A stretch of DNA of 64,000 nt. Origin: Streptomyces sp. NBC_01294 (GTDB lineage Bacteria > Actinomycetota > Actinomycetes > Streptomycetales > Streptomycetaceae). The position numbers and the translations under genes are program-made. Below, in pieces: positions 51,542-62,371 of the stretch (positions are counted from its first letter, which is position 1; the number at the start of each line of letters is the position of its first letter). The DNA lies in assembly GCF_035917235.1 (NCBI RefSeq), contig NZ_CP108423.1, forward strand, positions 4,741,501 to 4,805,500. Direction: 5' to 3'. A model generated the notes under the pieces. The model made no database searches and had not been told where the DNA came from. It saw only the letters and a program-made list of their open reading frames with translations.

Positions 51542-53224
51542 GTGAGCGATACGCAGGGCAGTCACCGCCGTGGCGGTCCCCTCCCGGAGGCGTACGGGGC
51601 CGAGCGCCCGGCCTGGCCGGCCGGTGCGGGCGGTCCTGGGCCCGCGCCCGGCGACCTCGAAGCCCGGGACCTCGAAGCGGGGGTTCCCGCCCCGCGGGGC
51701 GGGGCCCGGCGGGGTGGTCGCCGCCGCCGGACCGCGGACGCGCCCTCCGCCTCCGCCGGTGCGACGGCCACCGCCACTGCGACGGCCACCGCCACCGTCC
51801 CCGGATACGGACCCGGATACGGGCCCGGCCGCCACGACGGCAGGTCACCGGCCGAGCTGGCCGACGCCGACACCCTGGCCGCGCCCGGCTCGGGCCGCCG
51901 CCGCGCCACGAACCCGGCCGGTCCCGCGGGCCCGGCCGTCCCCGTCGTCCCCGTCGTCCCCGCCCCGCCGGGCCCCGGCACCGGGACGGGCCGCCGCGCC
52001 CGCGGCCGCAGCGCCCCCGCCGACTCCCCCGCCGACTCCCCGGCCGCCGCCGGCCTCCTCCCGGCACCCGTCGCACCCGGCTCCGGCCGCCGCCGCGCCC
52101 GCACCGCCCCCGCCGAACCTCCGGCCGCGCCCGGCGGGCACTGGCGGCGGATCGTGCCGCAGGCCCTGGTCGTCGCCTTCCTCGCCGGCGGCACGACCGC
52201 CTTCGTCGCCGCCGACAAGTCGGTACGGCTCACCGTGGACGGAGTCCCGCGCAACCTCCACACCTTCGCCGACGACATCGGCGAACTGCTCGCCGCGGAA
52301 GGCCTCGGCGTCGGCCCCCACGACCTCGTCGCCCCCGCCCCCGGCCAACCCCTCGACGACGGCGAGGAAGTCGTCGTCCGCTACGGCCGCCCCCTGCGCC
52401 TGACCCTCGACGGGCAGCAGCGCCAGGTGTGGACCACCGCCCGCACCGTCGAGGGCGCACTGCACCAGTTCGGCATCCGCGCCGAGGGCGCCTACCTCTC
52501 CGCCCCCCGCACCGCCCCCGTCCCGCGCGCCGGCCTGGCCCTCAGCGTCCGCACCGAACGCAGTGTCACCTTCATGGCCGACGGCCGCGAACGCACCATC
52601 CGCACCAACGCCGCCACCGTCCAGGAGGCCCTCGACCAGGCCGGCATCACCCTGCAGGGCCAGGACACCACCTCCGTGCCCCCCACCGACTTCCCGCGCG
52701 ACGGCCAGACCGTCACCGTCCTGCGCATCACCGGCAGCCGCGAGGTCCGCGAGGAACGCATTCCGTACGAGACCGAGAAGGTCAAGGACCCCGGGCTCTT
52801 CGCCGGCACCGAGGTCGTCGAGCGGGCGGGCCGGCCCGGGGCGCGCAGGGTCACGTACAGCCTGCGCACCGTCAACGGAGTCCGGCAGAAGCCCCGCCCC
52901 ATCGCCGACGAGGTCGTCCGCGAGCCCGTCACCCAGCTCGTCAAGGTCGGCACCAAGGCCCTGCCGAGCTCCGTCGGCGGCGCCGACGGCCTCGACTGGG
53001 CGGCGCTGGCCCAGTGCGAGTCCGGCGGGCGGCCCGGGGCCACCGACCCCTCGGGGACGTACGGCGGGCTCTACCAGTTCGACGTCCGCACCTGGCAGGG
53101 CCTTGGCGGCAGCGGACGCCCACAGGACGCGTCAGGGGCGGAGCAGACGTACCGGGCGAAGAAGCTCTACGTGCAGCGGGGGGCGAGTCCGTGGCCGCAC
53201 TGCGGGCGCCGGCTCACCCAGTGA
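51542..53224 (+). CDS. rpfB: RpfB-like resuscitation-promoting factor
   Basis: A 560-residue surface protein. An extended Ala/Pro/Gly/Thr-rich cytoplasmic N-terminus (~200 residues) precedes one membrane helix (near residues 205-225), then three DUF348 repeats (VRLTVDGVPRNLHTFADDIG, LRLTLDGQQRQVWTTARTVE and VTFMADGRERTIRTNAATVQ), a G5 domain and a C-terminal lysozyme-like transglycosylase with the catalytic Glu in CESGGRPGA (near residue 492). Rpf enzymes cleave peptidoglycan during spore germination. The very long N-terminal tail is unusual. GTG at 51542. Confidence 0.9.
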   Translation: MSDTQGSHRRGGPLPEAYGAERPAWPAGAGGPGPAPGDLEARDLEAGVPAPRGGARRGGRRRRTADAPSASAGATATATATATATVPGYGPGYGPGRHDGRSPAELADADTLAAPGSGRRRATNPAGPAGPAVPVVPVVPAPPGPGTGTGRRARGRSAPADSPADSPAAAGLLPAPVAPGSGRRRARTAPAEPPAAPGGHWRRIVPQALVVAFLAGGTTAFVAADKSVRLTVDGVPRNLHTFADDIGELLAAEGLGVGPHDLVAPAPGQPLDDGEEVVVRYGRPLRLTLDGQQRQVWTTARTVEGALHQFGIRAEGAYLSAPRTAPVPRAGLALSVRTERSVTFMADGRERTIRTNAATVQEALDQAGITLQGQDTTSVPPTDFPRDGQTVTVLRITGSREVREERIPYETEKVKDPGLFAGTEVVERAGRPGARRVTYSLRTVNGVRQKPRPIADEVVREPVTQLVKVGTKALPSSVGGADGLDWAALAQCESGGRPGATDPSGTYGGLYQFDVRTWQGLGGSGRPQDASGAEQTYRAKKLYVQRGASPWPHCGRRLTQ

Positions 53225-53325
53225 GCAGGCCATGAGCAGGCCATGAGCACGCGGCGGCGACACCTCCGGGAGCCGCGGGCCCGGTCCGGCTCAGCACCAC
53301 TCGGCCGATCTGAGACGCTTTACCG

Positions 53326-54228
53326 GTGAGCACCGCAGAGCAGCAGCCCAACGAGACCCCTTCTGACGCCCTCCTCGGCCCGGCCGACATCAGGGAGCTG
53401 GCCGCCGCCCTCGGCGTACGCCCGACGAAGCAGAAGGGGCAGAACTTCGTCATCGACGCCAACACGGTGCGCCGGATCGTGCGCACCGCCGAGGTCCGCC
53501 CGGACGACGTGGTCGTCGAGGTCGGACCGGGCCTGGGCTCGCTGACGCTCGCGCTCCTGGAGGCCGCGGACCGGGTCGTCGCCGTCGAGATCGACGACAT
53601 CCTGGCCGCCGCACTGCCCGCCACCATCGAGGCCCGCATGCCCGCGAGGAAGGACCGCTTCGCGCTGGTCCACTCCGACGCGATGCTGGTGACCGAGCTG
53701 CCCGGCCCGGCGCCGACCGCGCTCGTCGCCAACCTGCCGTACAACGTGGCCGTGCCCGTCCTGCTGACCATGCTCGACCGCTTCCCGACCATCGAGCGGA
53801 CCCTGGTGATGGTGCAGGCGGAGGTCGCCGACCGGCTGGCCGCCGAGCCCGGCAACAAGGTCTACGGGGTGCCCTCCGTCAAGGCCAACTGGTACGCGCA
53901 CGTCAAGCGCGCCGGAGCCATCGGCCGCAAGGTGTTCTGGCCCGCCCCGAACGTCGACTCCGGTCTCGTCTCGCTGGTGCGCCGCACCGAGCCGATCAAG
54001 ACCACCGCCTCGAAGGCCGAGGTCTTCGCGGTCGTGGACGCGGCGTTCGCGCAGCGCCGCAAGACGCTGCGCGCCGCGCTGGCCGGCTGGGCCGGCTCTG
54101 CGGCGGGCGCCGAGTCGGCGCTGGTCGCCGCCGGCATCTCGCCGCAGGCCCGCGGCGAGTCCCTGACGGTGGAGGAGTTCGCCGCGATCGCCGAGCACAA
54201 GCCCGCGGCGCAGAGGCCCGCCCTGTGA
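53326..54228 (+). CDS. rsmA: 16S rRNA (adenine-1518/1519 N6-dimethyl)-methyltransferase RsmA (KsgA)
   Basis: A 300-residue KsgA enzyme. [36 protein letters not shown] (SAM motif I) and [17 protein letters not shown] (the NLPY catalytic motif) are diagnostic. It dimethylates A1518/A1519 in the 16S rRNA decoding region. GTG at 53326 may be leaderless (TTTACC just upstream, no ribosome site). It overlaps ispE by 4 bp (GTGA), a widely conserved pair. Confidence 0.96.
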   Translation: MSTAEQQPNETPSDALLGPADIRELAAALGVRPTKQKGQNFVIDANTVRRIVRTAEVRPDDVVVEVGPGLGSLTLALLEAADRVVAVEIDDILAAALPATIEARMPARKDRFALVHSDAMLVTELPGPAPTALVANLPYNVAVPVLLTMLDRFPTIERTLVMVQAEVADRLAAEPGNKVYGVPSVKANWYAHVKRAGAIGRKVFWPAPNVDSGLVSLVRRTEPIKTTASKAEVFAVVDAAFAQRRKTLRAALAGWAGSAAGAESALVAAGISPQARGESLTVEEFAAIAEHKPAAQRPAL

Positions 54229-55136
54229 GCGCGCGCGAGGCGGCCGTGACCGTACGGGTCCCCGCGAAGGTCAACGTGCAGCTGGCGGTGGGCGCCGCGC
54301 GCCCCGACGGCTTCCACGACCTGGCCAACGTCTTCCTCGCCGTGTCGCTGTTCGACGAGGTGACGGCGACCGCGGCCGACGCGCTGACCGTCACCTGCGA
54401 GGGCCCCGACGCCGACAAGGTCCCGCTGGACCGCACCAACCTCGCGGCGCGGGCGGCCGAGATCCTCGCCGCCCGCAACGGCCTCTCCCCGCTGGTGCAC
54501 CTGCACATCGCCAAGAACATCCCGGTCGCGGGCGGCATGGCGGGCGGCAGCGCGGACGGGGCGGCGGCCCTGCTGGCCTGCGACGCGCTGTGGGGCCTGA
54601 ACACCCCGCGCGCCGAACTCCTCGACATCTGCGCGGAACTCGGCAGCGACGTCCCCTTCAGCCTGGTCGGAGGCGCCGCGCTCGGCACCGGCCGGGGCGA
54701 GGTCCTCACCCCCGTGGCCGCCGGCTCCTTCCACTGGGTGTTCGCGGTGGCGGACGGGGGCCTGTCCACCCCGGCGGTGTTCCGCGAGTTCGACCGGCTC
54801 ACCGCCGACGTGGTGGTCCCGGAGCCGGAGGCCTCGCCGGCGCTCCTCGCGGCGCTGGCGTCGGGTGACGCGCGGGAGCTGGCCGGTGTGCTGGCCAATG
54901 ACCTCCAGGCGGCCGCGCTGTCCCTGCGGCCGTCGCTGGCCGACACGCTGGCGGCCGGCACCGGGGCCGGGGCGCTGGCCGCGCTGGTCTCCGGCTCGGG
55001 GCCGACGACGGCCTTCTTGGTCGCGGACGAGGAGTCCGCGGCCAAGGTCGCGGCGGCGCTGGAAGCCTCGGGCACGTGCCGAGCCACCCGCGTGGCCACG
55101 TCCCCGGCGCGGGGCGCCACAGTCCTGCCGACCTGA
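54225..55136 (+). CDS. ispE: 4-diphosphocytidyl-2-C-methyl-D-erythritol kinase IspE
   Basis: A 303-residue GHMP kinase of the MEP isoprenoid pathway. [20 protein letters not shown] is the substrate lead-in, [18 protein letters not shown] the GHMP ATP loop, and [13 protein letters not shown] the third motif. It phosphorylates CDP-methylerythritol. GTG at 54225 overlaps rsmA. The 3' end is followed at once by the dispersed repeat copy D. Confidence 0.95.
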   Translation: MSAREAAVTVRVPAKVNVQLAVGAARPDGFHDLANVFLAVSLFDEVTATAADALTVTCEGPDADKVPLDRTNLAARAAEILAARNGLSPLVHLHIAKNIPVAGGMAGGSADGAAALLACDALWGLNTPRAELLDICAELGSDVPFSLVGGAALGTGRGEVLTPVAAGSFHWVFAVADGGLSTPAVFREFDRLTADVVVPEPEASPALLAALASGDARELAGVLANDLQAAALSLRPSLADTLAAGTGAGALAALVSGSGPTTAFLVADEESAAKVAAALEASGTCRATRVATSPARGATVLPT

Positions 55137-55140
55137 CCCT

Positions 55141-55375
55141 GCGGCGCCGCTGCCGGGGGCGCCGCCCCCGGACCCCCGCGCCTCAAACGCCGGCGGGGCT
55201 TGAAAGATCGCCTCAATCGCCGGCGGGGCTGGAATTGCGCAGCCTCGGCTGCATATCCAGCCCCTCCGGCGTTCGAGGAGCGGGGGGCGGGGCGGAGCCC
55301 CGGTATTTCAGCCTCGCCGGCGTTTGAGGCGCGGGCGCGGAGCGCCGTAGGGGGTCTGGGGCGGAGCCCCGGGAA
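55141..55375. repeat. GC-rich dispersed repeat, copy D, with inverted partial copies
   Basis: Starts with the full unit (GCGGCGCCGCTGCCGGGGGC...), then CGCCTCAAACGCCGGCGGGG and a variant copy CGCCTCAATCGCCGGCGGGG. Farther right the same motif appears inverted (CCTCCGGCGTTCGAG and CCTCGCCGGCGTTTGAGGCG), with hairpins GGGGCGGAGCCCC repeated. It fills most of the 313-bp gap between ispE and the acyltransferase and could form a large cruciform or terminator. Confidence 0.85.
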
Positions 55376-55382
55376 CGGTCCC

Positions 55383-55405
55383 GTACTCATGCGGGAGTTG
55401 AGTAC
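55383..55405. promoter_or_regulatory. Inverted repeat GTACTCA-N9-TGAGTAC
   Basis: A perfect 7-bp inverted repeat in the gap upstream of the acyltransferase gene. Its left flank, read on the reverse strand, is CATGAGTACGGG, a 12-mer that also occurs upstream of the BVMO operon (around 29323-29334). Possible shared operator; no regulator is known to me. Confidence 0.35.
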
Positions 55406-55449
55406 CCGCACCCTGTCGGGGGAGCCGGGCCGCGGGCGACCGTAGGCCC

Positions 55450-56835
55450 ATGACAGCCAGCGCCAGCGCCACCGCCCTCGCCGCCGCCACCCCCGCCCAC
55501 CGCGACCGGTACGTCGACCTGCTGCGCGTCGCCTCGCTCGGCACCGTCATCGCCGGGCACTGGCTGATGGCCGCCGTCAGCAGCGACGGCATAGGCAATC
55601 TGCTCGCCCTCGTGCCCGCCCTCCAGGTGCTCACCTGGGCGCTGCAGATCATGCCCGTCTTCTTCTTCGTCGGCGGCTTCTCGCACGCCCTGTCCTACCG
55701 CTCGCTGGCCCGCCGCGGCGACGGCCACCCCGTCTACGCCGCCTTCCTCCGGGCCCGCCTCCAGCGGCTGCTGCGCCCCACCCTCGTCTTCGTCCTGGTG
55801 TGGGCCGCGGCCGCGCTCGCCGTGCAGCTCGCCGGGCACGGCGACGGCCGGCTGACCGGGGCCGCGCTGCGCCTGGTCACCCAGCCGCTGTGGTTCATCG
55901 GGATCTACCTGGCGATGGTCGCCTTCACCCCGCCGCTGCTGAAACTGCACGAGCGCCACGGCTGGGGCGCCTTCGCCGCGCTGGCCGGGGCGGCCGCGCT
56001 GGTCGACGTACTGCGCTTCGCGCTCGGCGTCCCCTACGTCGAGTTCCTGAACTTCGCCCTCGTCTGGCTCGCCGTCCACCAGCTCGGCTTCCTGCGCGCC
56101 GACGGGCGGATCCGCAGGCCCGCCGTCCTCGCCGTGGCGGGCCTCGCCGGGGCCGTCCTGCTGGTGGCGTACGGCCCGTACCCGCTGTCCATGGTGGGGA
56201 TGCCCGGCGAGAAGGTGTCCAACATGGCCCCGCCCACCCTCGCCCTGCTGTGCCACGGCATGTGGCTCGTCGGCGCCGTGCAGCTGCTCGCCCGGCCGGC
56301 CGGCGCGTGGCTGCGCCGCCCCAAGGTCTGGCGCGGGGTCGTCGCCGCCAACGGCATCGCCATGACCGCCTTCCTGTGGCACCTCACCGCCATGCTCGGC
56401 GTGTACGGGGCCCAGCTCGCCCTCGGTCTGGCCCTGCCGGCCCCCGCCACCGCCGCCTGGTGGGCGCAGGTCCCCGTACGGATCCTCGCCGCGGCCGCGC
56501 TGACCGGCGTCTTCGTCGCCCTGTTCCGCCGCTTCGAGGCCCCCGCCCGGCGGAGCCCGGCCGCCCCCGCCGGAGCCGCTCCGGCCCCCGCCGCATCCGC
56601 TCCGGCCGCCCCCGCCCGGGCCGGCGGTGGCCCCGTCGCCGCCCTCGGGATCACCCTGTGCCTCCTGGGCGTCCTGGGCCTGTCCATGACCGGACTCGGC
56701 GGCCTGCTCGACGGCCACAGCGCCACCCTGATCGCCCTCCCGGTCACCGCGCCCGCCGCGATCGGCATGGCTCTGGGCGGCTGGCTCCTGGTGGAACGGT
56801 CCGGCACTCCCCGGAGCGTTAGGCTGAGGGGCTGA
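55450..56835 (+). CDS. Acyltransferase family 3 membrane protein
   Basis: A 461-residue protein with ~10 membrane helices. DRYVDLLRVASLGTVIAGHW with IMPVFFFVGGFSHALSYRSL is the acyltransferase-3 N-terminal signature (the R/H region). Members O-acylate cell-surface sugars, peptidoglycan or antibiotics. A low-complexity Ala/Pro stretch (residues ~360-385) splits the last helices, which could form a small separate membrane module. The acceptor is unknown. ATG at 55450. It is not overlapping its neighbours. Confidence 0.82.
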   Translation: MTASASATALAAATPAHRDRYVDLLRVASLGTVIAGHWLMAAVSSDGIGNLLALVPALQVLTWALQIMPVFFFVGGFSHALSYRSLARRGDGHPVYAAFLRARLQRLLRPTLVFVLVWAAAALAVQLAGHGDGRLTGAALRLVTQPLWFIGIYLAMVAFTPPLLKLHERHGWGAFAALAGAAALVDVLRFALGVPYVEFLNFALVWLAVHQLGFLRADGRIRRPAVLAVAGLAGAVLLVAYGPYPLSMVGMPGEKVSNMAPPTLALLCHGMWLVGAVQLLARPAGAWLRRPKVWRGVVAANGIAMTAFLWHLTAMLGVYGAQLALGLALPAPATAAWWAQVPVRILAAAALTGVFVALFRRFEAPARRSPAAPAGAAPAPAASAPAAPARAGGGPVAALGITLCLLGVLGLSMTGLGGLLDGHSATLIALPVTAPAAIGMALGGWLLVERSGTPRSVRLRG

Positions 56836-56863
56836 TCCACACCCCTTCCCTGGAGCGCGTCTG

Positions 56864-58666
<1,803 letters not shown>

Positions 58667-58760
58667 CGGCCGCCGGGAGGACCACGGGCGGCCCCGACCG
58701 CCCGGGACCCCCGCTTTCCGCCGCTCCGCGGGCCGACTTGCCGGATAACGGCGGCGTCAC

Positions 58761-58799
58761 GGGCCGGTCCTCCCTTGGGAACAGGGGGCGGACCGGCCC
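58761..58799. terminator. Possible terminator after the ABC-F gene
   Basis: GGGCCGGTCC (58761-58770) pairs perfectly with GGACCGGCCC (58790-58799) across a 19-base loop, in the 203-bp gap before the first propeller gene. The long loop makes it a weaker call. Confidence 0.4.
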
Positions 58800-58869
58800 G
58801 ATGTATGAGCGGCGTCAGTGATAGAAAGGTCATCCTCCCCGACCCCCACGAAGCCGAAAGTGTGCGCTG

Positions 58870-60486
58870 ATGACCGAGCCGCCCCAGCCGCCGAACCAGC
58901 CGCCGACACCTTCCGGTTACGGACACCTGCCCGGCCCGCCGCAGCCGCAGGGCTACGGATACCCGCAGGCGGGCGAGAACCCGTACGCCCAGCCGGCCCC
59001 GTACCCGCAGCAGCCCCCCACCGTCCCGCAGCAGCAGGCCGGCCACGGCTACCCGCCGCCCCCGCCCGGCGCCCCCGGCGCGACGCCGAAGAAGAAGACG
59101 ACCCTGCTGATCGCGGCCTCGGTCGCCGCCGTCCTCGTCCTCGGAACCGTCGGCTACGTCGCCTTCTTCATGGGCGACGAGGACCCGAAGAAGCCCGTCG
59201 CGCAGGAGTCCACCGACGCCAAGCCCTCCGCCTCCCCGTCCGTGGACAAGGGCGACGGCAACGGCGGCAACGGCCACCAGACCGACCTCAACTCGGGCCG
59301 CAAGCAGGGCGAGGACAAGGTCCTGTGGCTCAAGACCACCAAAATCGACGGCCCCGGCGCCGGCGTGACCAGCAAGGGCCAGTGGATCGTGGGCGACACC
59401 GTCGCCAAGACCATCGGCAAGACCGTCAACGGCTACGCGGTCGCCGACGGCAAGGAGAAGTGGACGATCACCCTCCCCGCCGAGATCTGCGGCATGGCCG
59501 ACCGCACCACCGACGACGGCAAGACCCTCGTCATGTACCGCGGCGGCCCGTCGGACACCGACGACTGCAACCAGCTCAAGATGATCGACCTCAAGGCGGG
59601 CAAGGAGGGCTGGTCGAAGGAGGTGACGAAGGAGAGCGACTTCGACATGTTCCTCGACCCCAGCCTGGCCATGACCGGGGACACCGTCACCGTCAACCGG
59701 CTCACCCGCGCCACCGCCTTCAGGATCAGCACCGGTGACAAGCTCTTCGCCAGCCCGGCCGAGGGCTGCGTGCCGTCCGCGTACGCCGCCGGCAGCGGCA
59801 AGCTGATCGGCGTCGCCACCTGCTACGACGCCGACCGGACCGTCGAGGTCCAGGACGCCGACCCGGTCACCGGCAAGAAGACCTGGACCCACAAGCTCCC
59901 CAAGGGCTGGAGGGTCACCCGCGTCTACGCGCTCGACCCGATCGTCCTCGACCTCGCCAACGAGACCTCGAAGGAGCGCTCCATCGTGGTCCTCGGACCC
60001 GACGGCAAGAAGCGCACCTCGCTCTCCGGCGACGGCAACTTCTCGACCGAGTGCAGCGTGAGCCACGACGACTCCCTGCAGGGCTGCGCCACCGCCGTCG
60101 TCGACGCGGGCACCCTCTACCTGCCCACCGAGGCAGGCATCGGCAAGGCCAACGAGATCGTCGCCTTCGACCTGACCACCGGCAAGGCCAAGTGGCGCGT
60201 CCCGGCAGGGGAGGGGCGCACCCTCGTGCCGCTCAAGGCCGCGAACGGGCAGCTGATCGCCTACCGCAAGGCCGAGACCGACCGAGGCGGCGAGGTCCTC
60301 TCGATCCCGGCCGACGGCAGCACTCCCACCGCACTCCTGCGCCACCCCTCGGGCCCCGCCGCGCCGATCGAGAGCACCTTCTACTCCCCGGAGGTCGACT
60401 ACGTGGACGGGCGCTTCTTCATCTCCGCGTCCCGCCTGCTCGCCCAGGACAAGGACGAGAAGTTCCTGATGGTCTTCGGAAAGTGA
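58870..60486 (+). CDS. Membrane-anchored PQQ-like beta-propeller protein (copy 1)
   Basis: A 538-residue protein. An N-terminal Pro/Gln/Gly/Tyr-rich cytoplasmic stretch (~70 residues) precedes one membrane helix (KKKTTLLIAASVAAVLVLGTVGYVAFF) and an extracellular region with PQQ-like repeats (VNGYAVADGKEKW, MIDLKAGKEGW and IVAFDLTTGKAKWRV). No catalytic motif; the fold is usually a scaffold or sensor. A paralogue follows 50 bp downstream, so the two likely form a pair or operon. Function unknown. Confidence 0.75.
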   Translation: MTEPPQPPNQPPTPSGYGHLPGPPQPQGYGYPQAGENPYAQPAPYPQQPPTVPQQQAGHGYPPPPPGAPGATPKKKTTLLIAASVAAVLVLGTVGYVAFFMGDEDPKKPVAQESTDAKPSASPSVDKGDGNGGNGHQTDLNSGRKQGEDKVLWLKTTKIDGPGAGVTSKGQWIVGDTVAKTIGKTVNGYAVADGKEKWTITLPAEICGMADRTTDDGKTLVMYRGGPSDTDDCNQLKMIDLKAGKEGWSKEVTKESDFDMFLDPSLAMTGDTVTVNRLTRATAFRISTGDKLFASPAEGCVPSAYAAGSGKLIGVATCYDADRTVEVQDADPVTGKKTWTHKLPKGWRVTRVYALDPIVLDLANETSKERSIVVLGPDGKKRTSLSGDGNFSTECSVSHDDSLQGCATAVVDAGTLYLPTEAGIGKANEIVAFDLTTGKAKWRVPAGEGRTLVPLKAANGQLIAYRKAETDRGGEVLSIPADGSTPTALLRHPSGPAAPIESTFYSPEVDYVDGRFFISASRLLAQDKDEKFLMVFGK

Positions 60487-60535
60487 AAACCGCACCGCGT
60501 CCCACGAGCCGCCCAGCGAGAGGCAAGAGCACCCC

Positions 60536-62245
60536 ATGAGTACCCCGCCGCCCCCCAGCCAGCCGCCGTCCGGCGGCTTCGGCGCGCCCCAGGATCCGCC
60601 GCCGGGCGGGTTCGGCGCGCCCACGCCGCCCCCCGGCCCGCCCGCGCCGCCCTCCGCGCCCCCACAGCAGCCGCCCGCCGCGCAGCCCGCGTACGGGTAC
60701 CCGCAGCCCGGGCCCGGCTACGGCTACCCGCAGCAGCCCGGCGGCCCGGCGCCCTTCGGCGCACCCGCGCCCCCGCCCGCGCCGGCGGTGGGGCCCCCGG
60801 CCGGCGGCAACGACAAGCGCACCCAGCTGATGATCGTCGGCGCGGCCGTGCTGGCCATCGTCCTCATCGTCGGCGGCGGCCTCTGGTACACGTCGGGCGA
60901 CGGCGGCGCCGAGGCCGGCCCCGACAACGGCCCCAGCGCCTCCCCGGGCACGGACAAGAACCAGGCCTCGGCGCCCGGCACCGAGAAGGTGCCCTCCAAC
61001 ACCAAGTCGAAGTCGCTCTACAACCACCCGCTCCCGACGGTGACCGACATCGTGTCCGTCACGGGTTCCTGGCTCACCGACTCCACCTACGTCAAGTCCG
61101 ACGTGTCGAAGGTCGTGGGCTACAACCTCGTCGACGGCGGCAAGAAGTGGGAGCTGCCCTTCCCGGGCGAGCTCTGCGGCGCGACCCACCACGTCAGCGA
61201 GAAGAAGACGGCGGTCCTGTTCAAGGCCACCGCGGCCACGCCCGAGAACAAGTACCCGCAGTGCAGCGAGGTCGGCGTCATCGACCTGGAGACCGGCAAG
61301 CTCGCCTGGTCCGGCAACGCCAAGAGCGCCACCGGCGGCGACAAGCCCGTCAGCTTCTCCGAGGTCACCATCAGCGGCAAGACCGTCGCCGCGGCCGGAG
61401 TCTCCGCGGGCGGCGCCGCCTGGAACCTCGCCGACGGCAAGTCCCTGTGGCTGCCCAAGGTCGACAACGAGGGCTGCCGCGACACCGGTTACGCAGGCGG
61501 CGAGGCGCTCGGCGTCATCCGCAAGTGCGGCCAGAGCCCCAACTACACCCTGCACGGGCAGATCCTCGACCCGGCCACGGGCGCGCCCACGTCCTCGTAC
61601 AAGCTCTCCGCGGGCATCGACTACGCCCACATCGTCTCCACCAAGCCCCTGATCGTGGCGGCCGACGTCGGCGACAACGCGAAGGGCGGCAAGGGCGTCA
61701 GCGACCTCTTCGTCGTCGACCCGAAGGGTGAGCTGAAGGCGCGCATTCCGCTCGCCTCCGGCAACTTCGCCGCCAAGTGCGGGGCCACCGAGGTCGAGAA
61801 GTGCACGAACATGCTGGTCGGCAACGGCAAGCTCTACGTGCCCTCCCAGGAGCACCAGGGCGGCTCCTCCAGCGGCCGCACCAACGAGCTGCTCTCCTTC
61901 GACCTGGAGACCGGCAAGCAGACCACCGACCGCGCCGACGCGGGCGAGCGGTACATCCTGCACCCGCTGCGCATGGACGGGTCGAACATCATCGCCTACA
62001 AGAACCCCCCGTACGACAAGGGCGGTCAGATCGTCAGCATCGACGGCATGACGATGAAGGAGACCGTCCTCATGGAGAACCCGGCGGACAAGGCGAGCCA
62101 GCGCATCGAGACCGGCTTCTCGCCCGAATACGGCGAATACCGGTACCACAACGGCAAGCTCTTCATGTCCCGTTCGAACGTCAGCAAGCCCTACGGGGAC
62201 AAGCTCGACGCGGAGTTCCTCTTCGCCTCCTTCACCGCGAGCTGA
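60536..62245 (+). CDS. Membrane-anchored PQQ-like beta-propeller protein (copy 2)
   Basis: A 569-residue paralogue of the upstream gene: Pro/Gly/Gln-rich N-terminus, one helix (QLMIVGAAVLAIVLIVGGGLWY) and propeller blades such as VVGYNLVDGGKKWELPFPGE and VIDLETGKLAWSGNA. Cysteine pairs in blades (ELCGA, QCSEV) suggest disulfides outside the cell. It is separated from copy 1 by 49 bp. Streptomyces often carry such tandem propeller proteins of unknown role near the cell surface. A terminator follows. Confidence 0.75.
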   Translation: MSTPPPPSQPPSGGFGAPQDPPPGGFGAPTPPPGPPAPPSAPPQQPPAAQPAYGYPQPGPGYGYPQQPGGPAPFGAPAPPPAPAVGPPAGGNDKRTQLMIVGAAVLAIVLIVGGGLWYTSGDGGAEAGPDNGPSASPGTDKNQASAPGTEKVPSNTKSKSLYNHPLPTVTDIVSVTGSWLTDSTYVKSDVSKVVGYNLVDGGKKWELPFPGELCGATHHVSEKKTAVLFKATAATPENKYPQCSEVGVIDLETGKLAWSGNAKSATGGDKPVSFSEVTISGKTVAAAGVSAGGAAWNLADGKSLWLPKVDNEGCRDTGYAGGEALGVIRKCGQSPNYTLHGQILDPATGAPTSSYKLSAGIDYAHIVSTKPLIVAADVGDNAKGGKGVSDLFVVDPKGELKARIPLASGNFAAKCGATEVEKCTNMLVGNGKLYVPSQEHQGGSSSGRTNELLSFDLETGKQTTDRADAGERYILHPLRMDGSNIIAYKNPPYDKGGQIVSIDGMTMKETVLMENPADKASQRIETGFSPEYGEYRYHNGKLFMSRSNVSKPYGDKLDAEFLFASFTAS

Positions 62246-62260
62246 TTCGCACACCACCGC

Positions 62261-62298
62261 AGAAGCCCCCGAACGGTCCGCACCGATCGGGGGCTTCT
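62261..62298 (+). terminator. Terminator after the second propeller gene
   Basis: AGAAGCCCCCGA (62261-62272) pairs perfectly with TCGGGGGCTTCT (62287-62298): a 12-bp stem with a 14-base loop, 16 bases after the stop codon. Confidence 0.85.
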
Positions 62299-62371
62299 GC
62301 GCGGTATCACCCGCGCACCGTCGAACAAGCGTGTAGCTTGCCGGGTCAGAAGGGTGGGGGGTGGTTCCGCA

